Below, piece after piece: positions 1 to 6,707 of a DNA stretch of 12,624 nt (position 1 is the first letter of the stretch; every line of letters begins with the position of its first letter). Made by a program: the position numbers and the translations under genes. The stretch is from Nocardioidaceae bacterium. Its GTDB lineage: Bacteria; Actinomycetota; Actinomycetes; Propionibacteriales; Nocardioidaceae. The DNA lies in NCBI GenBank assembly GCA_013698435.1, contig JACCVA010000453.1:1-12624 (forward strand), read 5' to 3'. Under the pieces are notes generated by a model. It searched no databases and was not told where the DNA came from. It was given only the letters and a program-made list of their open reading frames with translations.

Positions 1-57
1 CCTTGACGAAGGCGCGCCCCGACAGGTCCGCTCCTTGACGAAGGCGCGCCCCGACAG
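1..57. repeat. Two perfect 25-bp direct repeats upstream of argS
   Basis: The same 25 bases occur at 1-25 and 33-57, with a 7-base spacer, giving a period of 32. Each copy carries TTGACG near its left end and the 8-base palindrome GGCGCGCC. The window starts exactly at the first copy, so the array may continue to the left. On the minus strand the unit reads LSGRAFVK, and one frame of the spacer plus left copy reads ADLSGRAFVK, which resembles pentapeptide-repeat protein. However, a 32-base period breaks the frame between copies. No start codon or full gene is visible, so I call it a repeat only. Confidence 0.85.
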
Positions 58-68
58 ATGAGCGTCGA

Positions 69-74
69 TACGAT
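69..74 (+). promoter_or_regulatory. Candidate -10 element for leaderless argS transcription
   Basis: TACGAT fits the actinobacterial -10 pattern TAnnnT and ends six bases before the GTG start at 81. That spacing would place the transcription start at the start codon. No Shine-Dalgarno sequence is seen in the preceding 30 bases, which agrees with a leaderless message. The -35 region is poor: the TTGACG at 35-40 lies 28 bases upstream, too far for a normal spacer. This is inferred from spacing and consensus only. Confidence 0.45.
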
Positions 75-80
75 GACCCG

Positions 81-1745
81 GTGACGCCCGAACAGCTCTC
101 GCAGACTCTCGTCGACGCTCTGTCCGCATTGGCGGAGCGGGGGGCGTTGAGCCTGCCCCAGGGGGTGCCGAGCAACGTGCGGGTGGAGCGGACGAAGAGC
201 AAGGACCATGGTGACTACGCCACCAACGTCGCACTCCAGTTGGCCAAGCAGGCGGGACTCCCGCCGCGCGAGCTCGCGGAGCTGCTCGCGAGCGAGCTGA
301 AGTCGTCGGACATGATCGCATCCGTCGCGATCGCCGGCCCCGGCTTCATCAACATCACGCTCGAGGCGGCCGCGCAGGCAGAGGTGGCGCGGGCGATCGT
401 CGAGGCCGGCGCGTCGTACGGCGGGTCGGACGCCCTTGTCGGTAGACGCATCAACCTGGAGTTTGTCTCGGTCAACCCGACTGGTCCCGTCCACATCGGC
501 GGGGCCCGCTGGGCGCCGGTGGGGGACAGTCTCGCCCGCATCTTCGGTGCGCTTGGCGCCGACGTGAGCAAGGAGTACTACTTCAACGACCGCGGGGCGC
601 AGATCGACCGGTTCGCGCGCTCGCTGCTGGCCGTCGCGAGGGGAGGCGAGCCGCCCGAGGACGGATATGTCGGCGAGTACGTCGCAGACATCGCGTCGCA
701 GGTCGTCGAGATACAGCCGGACGTGCTGTCGCTGCCGGACGACAAAGCCCAAGAGACCTTCCGCCGCGAGGGCGTCGAGCTGATGTTCGCCCACATCAAG
801 GCGACGCTGCACAGCTTCGGCGTCGACTTCGACGTCTACTTTCACGAGCAGTCCTTATACGACAGCGGTGCCATCAACCGCGCCGTCGAGCGGCTGACGG
901 CGATGGGCAACACCTACGAGGCCGACGGAGCCTTGTGGCTGGCCACGGAGAAGTACGGAGACGAGAAGGACCGGGTGCTGGTCCGGTCTAACGGCTCGCC
1001 GGCCTACATCGCCGGAGATTGCGCCTACTACCTCGACAAGCGCGAGCGCGGCTTCGAGCTGTGCGTGATCATGCTCGGGGCGGACCACCACGGGTACGTC
1101 GGGCGACTGATGGCGATGTGCCAGGCGTTCGGTGACACCCCACACGAGAACCTCGAGGCGCGGATCGGGCAGATGGTCAACCTGGTCCGCGACGGGAAGC
1201 CGGTCAGGATGGCCAAGCGGGCCGGCACCGTGATCACGATCGACGACCTGATCGAGGCCGTCGGTGCTGACGCCGCGCGGTACGCGCTGGTGCGCTACTC
1301 CAGCGACTCGTCCATCGACCTCGACCTCGACGTCTGGACCCGCGCGTCGAGTGACAACCCCGTCTACTACGTTCAGTACGCCCACGCCCGGCTGTGTTCC
1401 ATCTTGCGCAACGGGGCCGATCTGGGGGTCGACCCGGCAGTCGAGGATTTCGACCCGGCGTTGCTGTCGCACGAGCGCGAAGGCGACCTGCTCCGGGCGC
1501 TCGCTGCGTTCCCGGCTGTCATCGCTTCGGTGGCCGAGCTTCGGGAGCCGCACCGCCTGGCCCGCTATCTTGAGGCAACTGCTGCGACGTTCCACCGCTT
1601 CTACGACGTATGCCGGGTGCTGCCGCGCGGCGACGAGGACGTGTCGCAGCAGCACCGCGCGCGCCTGGTGCTGGTCGCCGCCACCCAGGTCGTGTTTGGG
1701 CGCGGCCTCGACCTGCTGGGCGTCACTGCACCCGAGCGAATGTGA
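81..1745 (+). CDS. argS: Arginyl-tRNA synthetase
   Basis: Cytosolic class I synthetase that joins arginine to tRNA-Arg using ATP. The 554-residue length is normal for the family. In order it has an N-terminal ArgRS additional domain (about 1-100), the Rossmann catalytic domain with the HIGH-type motif as HIGG at 138-141 inside NPTGPVHIGG (the variant I recall from actinobacteria), the KMSK-type loop as RMAK at 376-379 followed by RAGT, and a C-terminal DALR anticodon-binding domain ending in APERM. The Ser-to-Ala change in the KMSK-type loop is unusual. GTG at 81 is chosen because it opens the conserved N-terminal domain; the upstream in-frame stretch offers no better start. The stop overlaps the lysA start, so it heads the amino-acid operon. 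Confidence 0.98.
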   Translation: MTPEQLSQTLVDALSALAERGALSLPQGVPSNVRVERTKSKDHGDYATNVALQLAKQAGLPPRELAELLASELKSSDMIASVAIAGPGFINITLEAAAQAEVARAIVEAGASYGGSDALVGRRINLEFVSVNPTGPVHIGGARWAPVGDSLARIFGALGADVSKEYYFNDRGAQIDRFARSLLAVARGGEPPEDGYVGEYVADIASQVVEIQPDVLSLPDDKAQETFRREGVELMFAHIKATLHSFGVDFDVYFHEQSLYDSGAINRAVERLTAMGNTYEADGALWLATEKYGDEKDRVLVRSNGSPAYIAGDCAYYLDKRERGFELCVIMLGADHHGYVGRLMAMCQAFGDTPHENLEARIGQMVNLVRDGKPVRMAKRAGTVITIDDLIEAVGADAARYALVRYSSDSSIDLDLDVWTRASSDNPVYYVQYAHARLCSILRNGADLGVDPAVEDFDPALLSHEREGDLLRALAAFPAVIASVAELREPHRLARYLEATAATFHRFYDVCRVLPRGDEDVSQQHRARLVLVAATQVVFGRGLDLLGVTAPERM

Positions 1746-3139
1746 TGCGGGCACACGAAGCGGGCGCTCTGCATGCGGAAGCAGCAGGCCGCGGGCCCAC
1801 GTGGTTGCAGCCGCCCGACGACACCAACGCCCTGGTCGCGTCGCTGTGGCCGACACACGTCTCCCGGCGTGCCGATGGGGTCCTCGACGTGGCGGGTGTC
1901 GCCGCCACCGAGCTGGCGACACAGTTCGGGACGCCGGCGTACGTCATCGACGAGGACGACTTCCGGGCCCGGGCCCGGTCCTTTCGTGACGCCTTTGCAG
2001 GGGCCGATGTCTATTACGCAGGGAAGGCTTTCCTGTCGGTTGCCAGCGTGCAGTGGGTCGCTGAGGAGGGTCTCTGCCTCGACGTCTGCTCCGGTGGCGA
2101 GCTCGCGGTGGCGCTGCGAGCCGGCTTCGACCCGGCCCGAATAGGGTTCCATGGCAACAACAAGAGCGAGTCGGAGCTTCGCCGGGCGGTTGCCGTCGGT
2201 GTCGGACGCATCGTGGTCGACTCCTACTCCGAGATCGCCCGCCTGGCCAAGGTCGCCGCCGAGCTCGGCGTGCGTCAGCCGGTTCTGGTGCGGGTGACGG
2301 CGGGCGTCGAGGCGCACACGCATGACTACATCGCGACCGCTCACGAGGACCAGAAGTTCGGGTTGTCGATCACCGACGGAGCCGCGTTCGAAGCCATGGA
2401 GATGACCGAGGGCCTCGCATCGCTCCGGCTCCTCGGGCTGCATTCGCACATCGGGTCTCAGATCTTCGACACGTCGGGTTTCGAGGTGGCCGCGCGGCGC
2501 GTGCTGGCGTTGTATGCGCGTGGCCTCGAAGCCGGCTTCACACTAGGCGAGCTCGATCTCGGTGGCGGTTTCGGGATCGCCTACACGACCCAGGACGATC
2601 CGGCCGAGCCGGACGAGCTGGCCCGCAACCTGACGGAGATCGTGGCGCACGAGTGCCGCGCGTTGGACATCGGCGTCCCGCATCTGTCGGTCGAGCCCGG
2701 CCGCGCCGTCGCCGGACCCTCGACGTTCACTCTCTACGAGGTGGGCACCGTCAAAGAGGTCGCGCTGGACGCCGGCGCCAGCAGGCTCTATGTCGCTGTC
2801 GACGGTGGGATGAGCGACAACATCCGGGCCGCGCTCTACGACGCCGACTTCTCCTGCACGCTCGCCTCCCGCCGCTCCGACGCCGACCCGGTGCTGGCCC
2901 GGGTGGTGGGCAAGCATTGCGAGTCGGGCGACATCGTCGTGAAGAACGAGTTCTTGCCGGGCGACATGGAGGCGGGCGACCTGATCGCCGTCCCGGCCAC
3001 CGGCGCCTACTGCCGCTCGCTCGCAAACACCTACAACCACATCCCGCGGCCGCCGGTCGTCGCCGTACGACACGGGCAGGCTCGGCTCGTCGTACGCCGG
3101 GAGACCGAGGACGACCTGCTCCGACTGGAGGTTTTGTGA
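1745..3139 (+). CDS. lysA: Diaminopimelate decarboxylase
   Basis: PLP enzyme of the cytosol that decarboxylates meso-diaminopimelate to L-lysine, the last step of lysine synthesis. It is 464 residues from ATG 1745. The fold is an alanine-racemase-like barrel followed by a C-terminal beta domain. The PLP lysine is K94 in YYAGKAF. Other family motifs are HSHIGSQ, the glycine-rich LDLGGGFG that holds the PLP phosphate, EPGRA, CESGDI, and GAYCRSLANTYNH near the C terminus. The start shares its A with the argS stop (TGATG). A GTG at 1742 in the same frame is a possible start one codon earlier. No clear ribosome binding site precedes it, so translation is probably coupled to argS. It overlaps hom by four bases. 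Confidence 0.97.
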   Translation: MRAHEAGALHAEAAGRGPTWLQPPDDTNALVASLWPTHVSRRADGVLDVAGVAATELATQFGTPAYVIDEDDFRARARSFRDAFAGADVYYAGKAFLSVASVQWVAEEGLCLDVCSGGELAVALRAGFDPARIGFHGNNKSESELRRAVAVGVGRIVVDSYSEIARLAKVAAELGVRQPVLVRVTAGVEAHTHDYIATAHEDQKFGLSITDGAAFEAMEMTEGLASLRLLGLHSHIGSQIFDTSGFEVAARRVLALYARGLEAGFTLGELDLGGGFGIAYTTQDDPAEPDELARNLTEIVAHECRALDIGVPHLSVEPGRAVAGPSTFTLYEVGTVKEVALDAGASRLYVAVDGGMSDNIRAALYDADFSCTLASRRSDADPVLARVVGKHCESGDIVVKNEFLPGDMEAGDLIAVPATGAYCRSLANTYNHIPRPPVVAVRHGQARLVVRRETEDDLLRLEVL

Positions 3140-4467
3140 CCTCGACGACCCCTAGTGCGCGTGAGCACGACCAACCGCTGCGCATCGCCCTGCTTGGGTG
3201 CGGATCGGTGGGCAGCCAGGTGGCGCGCCTGCTCGTGGAGCAGCGGACGGATCTCGGTGCCCGGATCGGTGCGCCGATCGAGCTCGTCGGGATCGCGGTC
3301 CGTCGTCTCGAGCGGGTCCGCGGCGAAGGGGTGCCGAGCGACCTGCTGACGACCGACGCAGACGGACTCGTGAGCCGAGGTGACGTCGACGTCGTGATCG
3401 AGGTCATCGGCGGCCTCGAACCCGCGCGGTCGCTGATCTTGTCGGCGCTGCGGTCGGGCGCGTCTGTGGTCACCGCCAACAAGGCCCTGCTGGCCGCCGA
3501 CGGCGCCACGCTCTACGAAGCCGCGGCCGAGGCCGGGCGCGACATCTACTTCGAAGCAGCGGTCGCCGGCGCCATCCCGATCATCCGACCGCTGCGCGAG
3601 TCGCTCGCCGGCGACCGGGTGCGTCGCATTCTCGGCATCGTCAACGGCACCACCAACTACGTGCTCGACCAGATGGACACGTCCGGTCTCGGCTTCGACG
3701 AGGCGCTCGAGTCGGCGCAGGCGTTGGGGTACGCCGAGGCCGACCCGACCGCCGACATCGAGGGATTCGATGCTGCGGCGAAGGCTGCGATCCTGGCCAG
3801 CTTGGCGTTCCACACCCGCGTCACCGTGGCCGACGTCCACCGCGAGGGCATCACCGACGTGACCGCCAGCGACATCGCCTCGGCCAAGGAGATGGACGCC
3901 GTGGTCAAGCTCCTTGCCATTTGCGAGAGCGCCGAGGGGCCGGACGGCGTCACGGTCTCGGCCCGCGTGCATCCGGCGATGATCCCGCGCAGCCACCCGC
4001 TCGCCAGTGTCCGTGAGGCCTACAACGCCGTCTTCGTCGAGAGCGACGCCGCGGGCCAGCTGATGTTCTACGGACCCGGTGCCGGTGGAGCCCCGACCGC
4101 GAGCGCGGTGCTCGGCGACCTCGTCACGGTGGCGCGCAACCGGCTCAGTAACGTGACCGGCGCGGGCGAATCGACGTACGCCGACGCCGTCATCGCCCCG
4201 ATGGGCAACACCTGGACCCGCTACCACGTAGCGATCGACGTCGACGACAAGCCGGGAGTGCTGGCCTCGGTCGCCGAGTTGTTCGCCCGGCATGACGTCT
4301 CGATCCAGACCGTCAGGCAGGTGGGTCGCGGCGACGAGGCGCGCCTCGTGGTGGTGACCCACACCGCTCCTGACGCGGCGCTGGCGGCAACTGTCGACGG
4401 CCTGCAGTCGATGCCGACGGTGCGCGACGTCACCTCGGTGATGCGCGTGGAAGGCGCTGCGGAATGA
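3136..4467 (+). CDS. hom: Homoserine dehydrogenase with C-terminal ACT domain
   Basis: Reduces aspartate semialdehyde to homoserine with NAD(P)H, the branch point towards threonine and methionine. It is 443 residues, monofunctional and not fused to aspartokinase. The Rossmann motif is G21-C-G23-S-V-G26. The catalytic region has K116 in TANKALL and the conserved D212/K216 pair in GFDAAAK, matching the Asp/Lys pair known in the yeast enzyme. From about residue 362 an ACT domain begins (YHVAIDVDDKPGVLASVAEL). In Corynebacterium this region mediates threonine feedback inhibition, and the same role is inferred here. The GTG start overlaps the lysA stop as GTGA and has GGAGG four bases upstream (3127-3131). 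No attenuator is visible, so feedback on the enzyme is the likely control. Confidence 0.97.
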   Translation: MTSTTPSAREHDQPLRIALLGCGSVGSQVARLLVEQRTDLGARIGAPIELVGIAVRRLERVRGEGVPSDLLTTDADGLVSRGDVDVVIEVIGGLEPARSLILSALRSGASVVTANKALLAADGATLYEAAAEAGRDIYFEAAVAGAIPIIRPLRESLAGDRVRRILGIVNGTTNYVLDQMDTSGLGFDEALESAQALGYAEADPTADIEGFDAAAKAAILASLAFHTRVTVADVHREGITDVTASDIASAKEMDAVVKLLAICESAEGPDGVTVSARVHPAMIPRSHPLASVREAYNAVFVESDAAGQLMFYGPGAGGAPTASAVLGDLVTVARNRLSNVTGAGESTYADAVIAPMGNTWTRYHVAIDVDDKPGVLASVAELFARHDVSIQTVRQVGRGDEARLVVVTHTAPDAALAATVDGLQSMPTVRDVTSVMRVEGAAE

Positions 4468-5546
4468 GGCGCGAGGCGGCGTCCCCCTGGCGTGGCGTCA
4501 TCGAGGAGTACCGAAGTTGGTTGCCGGTCTCCGACGAGACACCGGTGGTGACGCTGCGCGAGGGCGGCACGGGTCTGGTGGAAGCGGGGTGGCTTTCGGT
4601 TGTGACCCGCTGCCAGGTGTGGCTGAAGGTCGAGGGAGACAACCCCACCGGGTCGTTCAAGGACCGCGGCATGACGGTTGCGATGTCGCTGGCGCTGGAG
4701 CAGGGCGCCAAGGCCGCTGTCTGCGCGTCAACCGGCAACACGTCGGCGTCGATGGCGGCCTACGCCAGTCGGGCGGGCATCGCCGCCATCGTGCTCATCC
4801 CGCAAGGCAAGATCGCCAAGGGCAAGATGGCTCAAGCCATCATGCACGGCGCCCGCATCATCTCTGTCCGAGGCGGCTTCGACGACTGCCTCGCGGTAGC
4901 CCGCGAGCTGGCCAAGGACTATCCAGTCGCACTCGTCAACTCCATCAATCCCGTGCGGCTCGAGGGTCAGAAGACCGCAGCGTTCGAGATCGTGGACTTC
5001 TTGGGGGACGCGCCTGGCATCCACGTGCTGCCGGTCGGTAACGCCGGCAACATTGGGGCGTACTGGAAGGGGTTCGGCGAGTACGCCGCAGCCGACCGCG
5101 CTTCGGGAACTCCTCAACTGTGGGGTTTTCAGGCCGACGGAGCGGCGCCGATCGTCGCAGGCGCGGTGGTGACCCATCCGGAGACCGTCGCGACAGCCAT
5201 CCGGGTCGGTAACCCCGCGTCGTGGCTACTTGCCGAAGTAGCCCGGGACGAGTCTGGCGGGCTCATCGACGCGGTCAGCGACGGCCAGATCCTCGCAGCG
5301 CAGCGCGACCTCGCCCGGCACGAGGGGGTCTTCGTGGAGCCAGCCTCCGCTGCCGGTGTCGCTGGCCTGCTCGCGCGAAACGACTCCGGGCTGGTCGATC
5401 CCGGCCAGATCATCACCGTCACCGTCACCGGTCACGGTCTGAAGGACATCGACACGCCGCTCGGCGCCCTCGGTCGATTCGAGGAGGTCGTGGTCGATCC
5501 GGACGCTGATGCTGCTGCTGCGGCTGCCGGGCTCGTCGGTGCGTGA
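4464..5546 (+). CDS. thrC: Threonine synthase
   Basis: PLP-dependent enzyme converting O-phosphohomoserine to L-threonine and phosphate. The 360-residue length is typical for the short actinobacterial type. The PLP lysine is K66 in PTGSFKDRG. STGNTSAS follows as the substrate/cofactor loop. GNAGNIG near residue 195 is the phosphate-binding loop, and the TVTGHGLKD motif is near the C terminus. The ATG overlaps the hom stop as ATGA, with GGAAGG at 4449-4454 as a nine-base-spaced ribosome binding site. The last residues form an alanine run (DADAAAAAAG) coded by a GCT-rich tract. This extension looks dispensable and overlaps the possible thrB starts. Placement between hom and thrB makes a threonine cluster. 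Confidence 0.97.
   Translation: MRREAASPWRGVIEEYRSWLPVSDETPVVTLREGGTGLVEAGWLSVVTRCQVWLKVEGDNPTGSFKDRGMTVAMSLALEQGAKAAVCASTGNTSASMAAYASRAGIAAIVLIPQGKIAKGKMAQAIMHGARIISVRGGFDDCLAVARELAKDYPVALVNSINPVRLEGQKTAAFEIVDFLGDAPGIHVLPVGNAGNIGAYWKGFGEYAAADRASGTPQLWGFQADGAAPIVAGAVVTHPETVATAIRVGNPASWLLAEVARDESGGLIDAVSDGQILAAQRDLARHEGVFVEPASAAGVAGLLARNDSGLVDPGQIITVTVTGHGLKDIDTPLGALGRFEEVVVDPDADAAAAAAGLVGA
5505..5528 (+). repeat. GCT-rich trinucleotide tract at the thrC 3' end
   Basis: Eight codons (GCT GAT GCT GCT GCT GCG GCT GCC) encode the alanine-rich tail of threonine synthase. The tract lies just upstream of, or within, the N-terminal part of thrB, depending on which thrB start is used. It is a simple repeat of the kind that can slip in whole codons. 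Confidence 0.7.
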
Positions 5547-6450
5547 CCGGTTGGGTGCGCAGGCACACGTCTCCGCACCGGCGACCAGCGCCAACCTGGG
5601 TCCGGGTTTCGACAGTTTCGGGCTCTGCCTGGGACTGCGCGACACTGTGTCGGCGACGGTAACGGGTAGCAGCCTTCGAGTGGAGATCATGGGGGAGAGC
5701 GCGGACTCGCTGCCCCGAGACGAGTCGCACCTCGTCGTCACCGCGATGCGCGCGGCCTTCACTTTGATGGAGGTGCCCCAGCCCGGGCTGGAGCTCGTCT
5801 GCCACAACGTGATCCCGCACAGCCGCGGCCTCGGATCTTCGGCCGCCGCGGTCGTGTCAGGCATTCGGCTCGCCGAGCAGCTCGTTGGACGAGACATCGG
5901 AGCTGATCGACGACTCGAGCTGGCCACCCGGCTGGAAGGCCACCCGGACAACGTGGCCGCCTGTCTGCTCGGCGGCTTCACGATCGCTTGGACGGAGGCA
6001 CGGCGACCGCGAGCGCTGCGTCTGGACGTCCACGCAGACGTGCAGGCGACGGTGTTCGTGCCCGGTGTGACGCTCTCGACGGCGATCGCACGGGGGTTAC
6101 TCCCCACCGAGATCGGGCACGCCGATGCGGCGTCGAACTCTGCTCGCGCAGGACTGCTCGCGGCCGCGCTGACGCTACGGCCCGACCTCTTGCTCGCAGC
6201 CACCCGGGACCTGCTCCACCAGGACTACCGACGCTCGGCCATGCCGGCGACGCTGGCCTTGTTGGACGCGATGCGCGAGGCGGGCGTCGCCGCGGTGGTA
6301 TCAGGAGCAGGGCCCACGCTGCTGGCGTTCGGGACAACTCAGCAACCCGTGGACGCGGCCAGGTGGGCGCGACCTGGCTGGCGAAGCAGCCGGCAAGACA
6401 TCGATGCAGACGGTGCGACCAGCGGGGAACCGCCTCCCGCCGCCGAATGA
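5539..6450 (+). CDS. thrB: Homoserine kinase (GHMP family)
   Basis: Phosphorylates homoserine with ATP to O-phosphohomoserine, the substrate of the preceding thrC. All three GHMP signatures are present: PATSANLGPGFD near residues 14-25, the ATP loop HSRGLGSSAA with GLGSSAA at 97-103, and VVSGAGPTLLAF near the C terminus. I chose GTG 5539 (303 residues) because it puts the first motif at the usual distance from the N terminus. It overlaps the thrC stop by eight bases. ATG 5509 (313 residues) would add MLLLRLPGSS from the thrC alanine tract and looks less likely. Neither start has a good Shine-Dalgarno sequence, so coupling to thrC is likely. It is the last gene of the first run; I see no strong terminator after it. 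Confidence 0.95.
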   Translation: MRDRLGAQAHVSAPATSANLGPGFDSFGLCLGLRDTVSATVTGSSLRVEIMGESADSLPRDESHLVVTAMRAAFTLMEVPQPGLELVCHNVIPHSRGLGSSAAAVVSGIRLAEQLVGRDIGADRRLELATRLEGHPDNVAACLLGGFTIAWTEARRPRALRLDVHADVQATVFVPGVTLSTAIARGLLPTEIGHADAASNSARAGLLAAALTLRPDLLLAATRDLLHQDYRRSAMPATLALLDAMREAGVAAVVSGAGPTLLAFGTTQQPVDAARWARPGWRSSRQDIDADGATSGEPPPAAE

Positions 6451-6477
6451 ACACGCCGAGCTGCCCGTTGGACACAG

Positions 6478-6508
6478 TTGGGACGCGACGCCCTCAAGGT
6501 GCTAGTCT
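6478..6508 (+). promoter_or_regulatory. Promoter of rho (extended -10)
   Basis: TAGTCT at 6503-6508 matches TAnnnT and is preceded by TG one base away (TGC at 6500-6502), an extended -10 arrangement. A weak -35, TTGGGA, sits at 6478-6483 with a 19-base spacer. The implied start near 6514 would give a leader of about 190 bases for rho. The assignment rests on consensus and position only. Confidence 0.5.
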
Positions 6509-6514
6509 TCAAGT

Positions 6515-6570
6515 GCACCAGCTCGCAAGAGCGGTGCTCCCCCAGCGAAGCGCGAAGATCGCTCAGCACC
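6515..6570 (+). promoter_or_regulatory. rho leader: two mutually exclusive hairpins
   Basis: Hairpin A pairs GCACC 6515-6519 with GGTGC 6533-6537 and GCTC 6521-6524 with GAGC 6529-6532. It has one bulged A at 6520 and closes on a GCAA (GNRA) tetraloop. Hairpin B pairs GGTGCT 6533-6538 with AGCACC 6565-6570 and, inside it, AGCGA 6544-6548 with TCGCT 6559-6563. Both need the same GGTGC, so only one can form at a time. The pairings are exact in the sequence. A switching role is inferred. Confidence 0.5.
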
Positions 6571-6589
6571 ACCATGTTGGAATCTGGCC

Positions 6590-6625
6590 CGCGTTAGCAA
6601 CGCGCAGCGTCAGAAACTGAACGCT
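6590..6625 (+). promoter_or_regulatory. rho leader: tandem hairpins
   Basis: CGCGTT 6590-6595 pairs with AACGCG 6599-6604 around a three-base loop. One base later AGCGTCAG 6606-6613 pairs with CTG 6617-6619 and ACGCT 6621-6625, with one bulged A at 6620. GCGTT can alternatively pair with the second AACGC at 6620-6624. The sequence is followed by C/T-rich bases rather than a T run, so it does not look like an intrinsic terminator. Confidence 0.45.
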
Positions 6626-6663
6626 CTCCCTCGCACATCGCTTGGCATTCATTTTCTATCACC
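6624..6663 (+). promoter_or_regulatory. C-rich, G-poor tract in the rho leader (rut-like)
   Basis: These 40 bases contain 16 C and only 4 G, with many CT and CC steps. They are poorly structured and include CATTCATTTTCTATC, unusually AT-rich for this genome. C-rich, G-poor RNA is what Rho loads onto, and E. coli rho is known to be autoregulated through its own leader. Autoregulation by Rho here is an inference. Confidence 0.4.
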
Positions 6664-6687
6664 GGCGCACCTTTCGATGCGCACCAG

Positions 6688-6707
6688 ACGTGGGAAGGAC
6701 CTCACGT
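6688..6707 (+). promoter_or_regulatory. Hairpin presenting the rho ribosome binding site
   Basis: ACGTG 6688-6692 pairs with CACGT 6703-6707, extended by GG 6693-6694 with CC 6700-6701 around a bulged T. The loop is AAGGA 6695-6699, the Shine-Dalgarno core, six bases before the GTG start at 6706. The first two bases of the start codon lie in the stem, so folding would hide the start while leaving the Shine-Dalgarno in the loop. Confidence 0.45.

Noticed and set aside
35..40. TTGACG in the second repeat as -35 for argS
   Set aside because: It lies 28 bases from the TACGAT -10 candidate, outside the workable spacer range. The first copy at 3-8 has no -10 either.
58..84. Eight-codon ORF (MSVDTMTR) overlapping the argS start as GTGA
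   Set aside because: If argS is leaderless the ORF is not transcribed. It has no ribosome binding site and no arginine-codon run that would suggest attenuation.
1264..1989. 241-codon + strand frame across the argS-lysA junction
   Set aside because: It is a +1 frame of two certain genes, rich in S, R, T and A, without family motifs.
3031..4362. 443-codon open frame on the minus strand opposite hom
   Set aside because: It is a mirror frame of a well-conserved hom gene. Its composition (H, D, R, G, V) is typical of antisense shadows and it has no ribosome binding site or motif.
6579..6583. GGAAT in the rho leader as a second sigma-R-type box
   Set aside because: There is no GTT at 18-19 bases. 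The nearest GTT is 9 bases downstream.
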